From contig CM060731.1 in the NCBI GenBank assembly GCA_030704615.1, positions 13,886,001-13,950,000 on the forward strand: a stretch of DNA of 64,000 nucleotides, given 5' to 3'. Shown one piece after another: positions 58,067 to 64,000 of the stretch; position 1 is the stretch's first letter; each line of letters begins with the position of its first letter. The notes under the pieces were generated by a model that made no database searches, was not told the origin of the DNA, and saw only the letters and a list, made by a program, of their open reading frames with translations. The stretch comes from Takakia lepidozioides (lineage: Eukaryota > Streptophyta > Takakiopsida > Takakiales > Takakiaceae). A program made the translations under genes and the position numbers.

Positions 58067-58562
58067 TAGCTAAGGAATCCGATTGCAAAAACTTGTATTG
58101 TACAAACTGATTTTTTCACCTATGGTTGCTATGCATGCAATTACACGGGGGTTGAAATCTCAAAATTGACAAGAGAAAATGTGCCTCCAAATGAAGTACT
58201 TTTTTTCTACAATTTTTAAAAGCCAATGGTGGATGTGTGTATGTAATGCTCACACACCACAAAATGAAGCACTTTTTCCAAAATTGCTAATTTTCTGCCA
58301 AAAATGGCCTTTGGAGTGCAATCTGTTTAGGACTTGTTTACCTGCCACGTCAGCGGTCAACAAGCCCTTTTCAGGCCCCAAAACGTAAATGAGAGATCTA
58401 AGATATATTTTGTAGGTCGTAGTTTTTTTTTTTCTTTTTTCATTTTTTTTCATCATACTCGAGACAAATCCCTTGTCATTAAAGCTTCAGGAGTGGGCCC
58501 CATCAGATTAGATCTGCAAAAATTAGGTCGAACTGCAAATTCAAAGTGACCCGATTCAGGTC

Positions 58563-58579
58563 GCTTGGGAACTTAAGGG
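58563..58579 (-). repeat. Right terminal inverted repeat of the piggyBac-like element
   Basis: 17 bp, perfect inverted match to 57356-57372, directly before TTAA. Confidence 0.85.
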
Positions 58580-58583
58580 TTAA

Positions 58584-59374
58584 AACACCTCCGTGTAGTG
58601 TTGATGACGTTCACCAATTCTAAGTCCATTTGAAACCGGATATTGAAAAAGGGCTTTAAACTCGAAAAGAGCCACGAGAAACCAATCTCAGGCTTCAAGA
58701 GCTCCTTGTAATTCCATACGACCAACACGATTTAGAGGAGAAGTATTTAAAATTTATGTGCATGCATGCAAATGAAATATTCTGCAGATAGTCATCCCAC
58801 CTGCGCGAGAATTCGAAGGGTGCTAGAGTTCCTGTAGCATCCTTTGCCCAGCCGGCTATTACCTGGCCTCAAACTTTCCCTAAATTCATTCTCTACACTG
58901 GCGTGCAGAATTGTTCTGCAAAACTCAGAAACTCAACTTTTAAACTCAAGTAAATGTTTCTACAGGTTCAAGAGAACAAATTTGACGTGAACAACTTCAC
59001 ATTCAATTCAACGTTCAACGGAATAAAGGCAAGAAATGTGGCTGAGCTGTGCAACCTCGGGGAATGAAGATCTAACAAAAACTATTATATTGTTTGACAG
59101 AAGGATTCGCAAAAACTCCTCTCTTTCCAATATCTCTCTCTATATCTATTTATTTAAGATCCGGAGAATACTGTGTTCAACCTTCTTTATGTGAGAGGGT
59201 GGATCATGTACCCAAGATCATGAATACAAGTCCTCTAATGTAATCTTGAATTTTGAATTAACATGCAGATGTTTAGCTTGCTACGCTGTTGATCTACCCG
59301 CAGAGCTAGGTGACTTTGCTACCCAATATAGGCTTAAACTCTACACATGCAACATTTGCGAAAAAGAAATGTTC
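58584..59374. other. Non-coding or unresolved stretch
   Basis: No gene or repeat was recognised. A short Cys-containing plus-strand frame at 59246-59464 (CNICEKEMFSNSDHL) follows an acceptor-like site, but no partner exons were found. Confidence 0.3.
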
Positions 59375-59970
59375 TCAAATTCCGATCATCTCAACAGGGC
59401 ATCTGATGATCCTTCGAAAAAAACTCAAAACGGAGATGTTGACGATCAACGAATTCAATATTAAAACGACTTGAAACTGTGGAAGAACGTGGTCCAAGCT
59501 ATTGTGGATAGCGTTGCCAAGATCTTGAGACTGATCAGCTTGTAATTGGGTGATAGATGTACGAAGTTCTTGCATCTGGAGCTGAAGACTCTGCAATGTG
59601 ACGACCATTTCCGCAAATGTGCTTTCCATCTTAACTAACTAAGGAACAAACTTTAGTCTCGCCAAACTGTCAAGGACGAGAACATGACTGAACCCAAACA
59701 AAATATCAGACTAGAGATACAAGACTAGACAAGAAGTCAAGGTCGGCGTGGCCGAATGCATGATAGGTAAACATGAATCAAGATGATATTTATAACAGCG
59801 GACAAGAGTACAAGATACTGGAACTCGACTCGAATACTGGAATGTTGGAAACTGGACTGGGGTACCAGATACTGGAAGCTAGACTGAAGTACAATACTTC
59901 ACTTGAACAAGCGGCTAGATGCGTAATGGCTCCACCCTCCAATGTGGAGTGTGTAACGAAGTATTTTACA
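59375..59970 (-). mobile_element. Possible LTR-element start (LTR, leader, gag start)
   Basis: On the minus strand a TATA-like TTATAAATAT lies near 59790, followed by a leader and by an ATG (about 59629) that opens a frame beginning MESTFAEMVVTLQSLQLQMQ, rich in Gln and Leu as in gypsy gag N-termini. The frame is lost at about 59460. TTTGGCGAGACTAA near 59670 could be a primer-binding site, but I cannot match it to a tRNA. No second LTR was found. Confidence 0.4.
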
Positions 59971-59972
59971 TG

Positions 59973-60640
59973 CTATATTGTAGAATGATGATATTTAACA
60001 ACATGGTTTGGTAGTTTGAAAGCTATATATATAGGTTTGTGATCTGTCCAATATGCCTCTGTAACTCCTGATATGCATTGTTGGTTAGGTGTATTTGTCC
60101 AAATATGGTCCAACTGTGAACCATATATTGTAGTTTTTTTCATGAATTGAAGTGTCATATTGAACATCCTCATGAATTGTAGCAATTGTTTTTACATAGT
60201 TGAATCATTTTGTAATATATTGATATTGAAATACCCTATAATAATGGTGGGACAGAAATGTGGTATTTTATGAAGAATTGTTTGTAGTTGAGATAAAAAT
60301 ATAGATATCGAAAGTGATGGAGGTTTGTAAATAGTAACTACATGAATAGCTCTTCTTGTATTTTTATTGAAAGTGGCCATTATATATTCAACACCAGAGA
60401 ATGAAAACACTTCATGAGATACTAAAGACATTGTTCTGTCATATAACATCATGGTGCTATGACTACCATGTACAGCGATATATGAATATTTTGTGGAATC
60501 CATAAACAGATTTATATTGGAATTAGGTTTGAAGTGCGTTTCACTAAAACATAAAATATGAGCCGTTTGCAAGTTGTGGTATGCAAAAACATCTTCTTTA
60601 TGTAATAACAATGATCTTGTATTCAAGTGTTGTATAATTA
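59973..60640 (-). pseudogene. Helentron endonuclease (EEP) domain
   Basis: Endonuclease/exonuclease/phosphatase-type domain fused after the helicase, similar to those of non-LTR retrotransposons. The Asn of HLNTRSL and the Glu of FSETHF are present. The conserved GDFN reads GYFN (Asp to Tyr). A TAA near 60190 interrupts the frame before GSQLDHIW and TDHKPI. The domain is inactive in this copy. Confidence 0.83.
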
Positions 60641-62190
60641 CATGTGATTGTTTGTATATGTGCAAAGTTGGTACAAGTAACTGCCATCGTGCGCTTGTAT
60701 ATAGACGTTGCATCTCCTCGGCAACCCCATTGTCAACATGAAATTTTTTCAATTGCAAATTTGCTAAGAGGTATAAGTTTTCTTTGTTACGTATGCGTGA
60801 CAAAGCTGTATAACTTAAACCATGTTTATATACCCCTGTAGGATCGAATGCTAGATAGTCCAAAGTTAAGCCTTGAGAACGATGGATTGTTCGAGCGGCT
60901 GCTAATTGAATAGGAAATTGGATTCTAGTAATTGTATGTGAAGTATTTGATCTTATTTGAATCTCTTTAGAGATTGGTTGAATTGGAGTCCATAACTTAT
61001 CTATTGTTGAGTTATATAAGTGAATATTTTTTGCACGTGTAGCGACACTAGATTTTGGATTGTTAAATTGTATCCATATTAAAGGGGTTGAATTTGTTAA
61101 CACGGAAGTATGTTTAAATATATCGTCCGCCCCATTTACTAGACCATCATGAGTTGCATAATTTCCTGCACATAATTCAATTAACATCTTTTTTTTAACA
61201 TGAATTGTTGTATGTAAGCCGGCCGTGTTGGCTGCATTGTCCAAGAGCTTAAAAGTAGATGGACATGTATCATGGTGTTTGTCTATAGCTTCAAAAATAT
61301 ATACAGATCCTTTAGTTTGCTCGAATGCTTTGTGATTATGAATTAACATATTTTTGTTGGTATAATATAAATGTGAAAATGCTGGATTGTTTGGCGGAGG
61401 GCGATTGACGCATTACTTGAGTAAGTTCGTAACATTTAACACAGTCCTGCCAAAAACCGGGAACTAAAGCATCAGGACTTTCGAGTTTTTTCTTAAAAAC
61501 CCACGAATCTCTTACTGGCGGTGCCTAATAAAAATCTCCAGTAATAATAACATCAATATTACCAAAGAAAGTACCATGAATTTGTTTAATTGATCGTAGT
61601 TGTTGATCAATAAACGTAAGCATCATGTTACCCACAAGAGACACTTCATCTAACACCATAAGTTGTAGTTGATCAAATGATTTTACCAACGTGTCCAATC
61701 GTTTTGATCCGAGTGAAGGCAAATCTTTGCAATTAAGAGGTATGCTTAAACTAGAATAAATGGTTGTTCCATCAATATTGAAGGCTGCTTTGCTAGTGTA
61801 AGCCATAAGAATTGTTTCTTTTCTTAAGCGGGTCAGATTGTGGATGTTTATTATAAAATCTAAGCAGACCTTGAATAATAATAAGTAAAGTAAACGTTTT
61901 TCCAGTTCCTGCTCCCCTAGTCAGAAACAAATGCAAGGGTTTGTCAGGAAACATCTGTTTTCTGTGTATGCAATCATCAAAAATTGCACGTTGTTCTGGA
62001 TTAAGCTTTCGCAATTGTTCATAAAATTGTTTATTAGGAATAATGTTGTCAGGTGTTGTAGATATGTTTGCCTCCGGTATTGTTGTTGACAATCCAATTT
62101 CAGGACGCAAATGGAATTTTGTTGCTATGTCATATGTTTCAATCCCTGTGCAATCTGTCAAAGACTCAAAAACGTTTGGCAACATCAATG
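60440..62190 (-). pseudogene. Helentron PIF1-like helicase part
   Basis: Superfamily 1 helicase that unwinds DNA during rolling-circle transposition. Walker A (GAGTGKT), Walker B (LDEVS), motif III (GDFY) and C-terminal motifs (HRSQGLTLDY, YTALSRIRN) are present. It is broken by a frameshift near 61800, by Gln to stop in GDFYQ (TAG), and by a deletion of about 30 residues after VMRQ followed by a frameshift near 61400. Confidence 0.85.
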
Positions 62191-62284
62191 AACTTGTCCA
62201 TCCATATACTAAGATTGTTGGTTTTTGCTAATTCGTGTGTTTTTGTCTCTAATGTAATCCAATCTGAAAGAGTAGTGTTTTATG

Positions 62285-63600
62285 TTAGGAACTGTCACGT
62301 TTCATCAATATAGTTGGTTTGTGAACCAAATAAGCATCATGCCATGTTTCATGGTCGCCTTTTTGTGATTCTTCGCTTCCCACAAATGGATGAAAAAGTA
62401 AAAGTTGTTCCCGATAATAGTTCTCGGAATCGCGATGTTCGTTACAGTGCACATACCTAATAATATGGGATTTTTGCCGCGGTTTTATATTACTTCTATC
62501 TACATTATAATCTGCTACATATTCACCGAGAATCAAGTGAAGTAATGTAGTTGGTCGCTCAATATATTTGTCAATAGCATACGAACATTTAATATCGGTG
62601 GACTCGGGTGGAAGACCTCGCAAATCTTTATCGGATTTCAATACAAATGCACGTTCTTGCGGAGATGATGTATTTATGAAGTTGAAAGTTCTTGATGCAT
62701 GATATAGTGGTATGGATAACACAATGTATGCAGCCAATTGAGCCGACATCTGTTGTTCATTTAGGAAAACATTTCCCATTTTACGGATTCTGACATTTGC
62801 ATCAATTTGTTCTGAATTACATTTTTCTGTGATTGTGCGAAATTCATTAGTAATAGTTTTATCTATTTTAGTTAGATAAGATGTACAATAACTAGCTGCC
62901 GCATAAGGATCAAGAGTATACTGTACAACAGTATTAGCTTGCCACAGTGGACCCGCATGTATGCCGAATGCTTTTGTGCGAATGTCTTTACATGCTCTTT
63001 TTAAAAATAAAGTTGGTTTGTGTAATCTACTACGTATAGCAGCTATATATGTTTTTTCATCAATATGTAACAATGAAAGAAACTCATTAAATGTAATATC
63101 TTAACCCATATCCATTTTGTCCAACTCAGTAAATATTACAATTGATATTTGATTCAAATGCATCAATTGTTGTTTGTTTAATTGTTCTGTTAAAGGTTCC
63201 AAAATTGCGGTAGAATTCATTGGGGACAATGGATAATGAAAACGACATATAGCTTGATTCTTTTTCCTGCATGTTCATTTGTGTCGATGGGTTTGAGCTT
63301 CACGTAGAATGGGTGGAATAACATTACTATCGGATGTTATATATTTATCTACGAATTGTTCAATTATATCATTTTTATCAACCCCGTAAATTGGTGCATT
63401 AGCTATCCATAACATACCATGATCATCCTCACTGCCTCGGCTTTGAATTCCGTTACAAAGAAGAAATCACGGAGTTTTCAAAAAATGGTATGATCTTTCA
63501 TACGTAAATGTCTAAATGCACCCATTCGATGATCATAATATCGATCACATGTAACGAGATCCGATCTTACCAATTCAGCAACGTGTTTACTTTCCAAATT
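62285..63600 (-). pseudogene. Helentron Rep/HUH part
   Basis: The replication initiator nicks and joins DNA with an HUH motif and Tyr residues. Here the expected His-x-His of the family (HDH) reads DDH in GSEDDHG, so a metal-binding His is lost. One frameshift lies before this motif and two stop codons follow it (after THRHK and after DKMDMG). Downstream from 63073 to 62285 the frame is open for 262 codons. Confidence 0.8.
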
Positions 63601-63689
63601 TTGAATGTGTCGTGCGCATACATATCGCTACACAAACTACATCGCTGTCCAAAACCACACAACACATGTGCACACCACACATTAGTATA

Positions 63690-63785
63690 CCACTAGTCCA
63701 GCCACTAGTCCAACCACTAGGCTACAACTAGTCAGTCACTAGGCTGCCACTATGCTGCCCACTATGGCAGTCACTAGTCCACACA
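63690..63785 (+). repeat. Degenerate CCACTAGTCC tandem repeats
   Basis: About eight imperfect units of CCACTAGTCC, CACTAGGCTG and similar lie directly beyond the lost upstream end of the Helentron. Nothing recognisable follows to the end of the window. Confidence 0.7.
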
Positions 63786-64000
63786 ATCACCCCCATAGCT
63801 GGTGCTTAGGTCCCTCTAAGTCCAGGTAGCCACAAGATGTGATAGTGACCATAGCCTCACTAAGTCCTCCACCACTGTCCCTACTACACTCAAACTCGAT
63901 AGATCAAGAGACCGGGTGCAAGAGTTGCCCCATCGTTAGTCGCCGTCTTGCAACCTGTGAACTTGAGCCTGAGATCTCGTGTATTGACTCCTATGAGCTT

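Larger units (their letters stand above)
57352..58583. mobile_element. piggyBac-like non-autonomous element
   Basis: Perfect terminal inverted repeats CCCTTAAGTTCCCAAGC lie at 57356-57372 and, inverted, at 58563-58579. TTAA flanks both ends (57352-57355 and 58580-58583). TTAA target duplication and ends starting with CCC are hallmarks of piggyBac transposons. No transposase is present in the 1224 bp. The middle holds the 3' end of a Ty3/gypsy retrotransposon. The direction of transposition history (capture, or gypsy insertion followed by loss) is not resolved. Confidence 0.75.
59973..63610 (-). pseudogene. Decayed Helentron (Rep, helicase, endonuclease)
   Basis: Rolling-circle transposon of the Helitron2/Helentron group, one long protein broken by mutations. 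Order: Rep N-terminal part (HVAELVRSDLVTCDRYYDHR, near 63580), a frameshift, the HUH region GSEDDHGMLWIANAPIYG, then THRHK-stop-TCRKK and CRFHYPL (63300-63230); the linker LDPYAAASYCTSYLTKIDK (near 62900); the helicase with Walker A GAGTGKT (near 61900), LMVLDEVSLVG (near 61670), GDFY-stop-APP (near 61530), ELTQVMRQ, and the C-terminal RTIHRSQGLTLDYLAFDPTG; then an endonuclease domain (HLNTRSL, ILCFSETHFKP, IIIGYFNIN, LDHIW, TDHKPI). The endonuclease after the helicase is the Helentron trait. The upstream end is lost at about 63610, where unrelated repeats begin. Confidence 0.9.

Noticed and set aside
57356-58579. Solo gypsy fragment with chance inverted repeats
   Set aside because: A 17-bp perfect inverted pair with TTAA on both sides is unlikely by chance, so the piggyBac-like reading is preferred, though not proven.
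1-64000. CRISPR arrays, bacterial operons, riboswitches
   Set aside because: The window is eukaryotic nuclear DNA; no regularly spaced identical repeats with unique spacers were seen.

Overview
The window is nuclear DNA of a streptophyte plant, most likely a charophyte alga such as Chara (inference). Evidence: plant-type genes split by GT-AG introns (an ABCG24/ABCG28-type transporter, a class I-like small heat-shock protein, a cinnamyl-alcohol-dehydrogenase-like relic), a gene for the ciliary protein CEP162 (expected only in plants with motile sperm), and dense retrotransposon debris in introns. Bryophytes or lycophytes cannot be excluded from sequence alone.

Layout: (1) 0.7-16.5 kb, minus strand: a CEP162-like coiled-coil gene that I can join from about 20 phase-compatible exons (~1341 codons). 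Its large intron at 8.0-10.2 kb holds two LINE copies, one of them split by a 363-bp LTR mini-retrotransposon whose LTRs each carry a tRNA-like domain. (2) 19.7-33.0 kb and 37.5-51.2 kb, plus strand: two tandem paralogues of an ABCG24/28-type half transporter, each with 15 exons, the same intron phases and intact reading frames (~1150 and ~1148 aa). Their introns are packed with 5'-truncated LINE copies that share a 3' hairpin and a (CATTT)n tail. (3) 51.2-54.4 kb: duplicated 3' flank and another, minus-strand LINE. (4) 54.5-55.3 kb: a two-exon small heat-shock protein with a C-terminal membrane anchor. (5) 55.9-57.2 kb: a decayed CAD-like gene. (6) 57.35-58.58 kb: a piggyBac-like element (TTAA target site, 17-bp perfect terminal inverted repeats) enclosing the 3' end of a Ty3/gypsy chromodomain retrotransposon. 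(7) 59.4-60.0 kb: the start of an LTR element. (8) 60.0-63.6 kb: a decayed Helentron (Rep, PIF1-like helicase, endonuclease) on the minus strand.

The genes are not an operon. CEP162 and the first ABCG gene are divergent, about 3.2 kb apart. The most interesting material is in the mobile elements: the tRNA-bearing mini-LTR element, whose tRNA-like parts are identical while the rest of the LTRs has diverged; the LINE tail hairpin with compensatory base changes; and the piggyBac-like element with an enclosed gypsy fragment. All exon boundaries were read by eye from splice signals, phase and similarity to known families; no transcript or database search was available.
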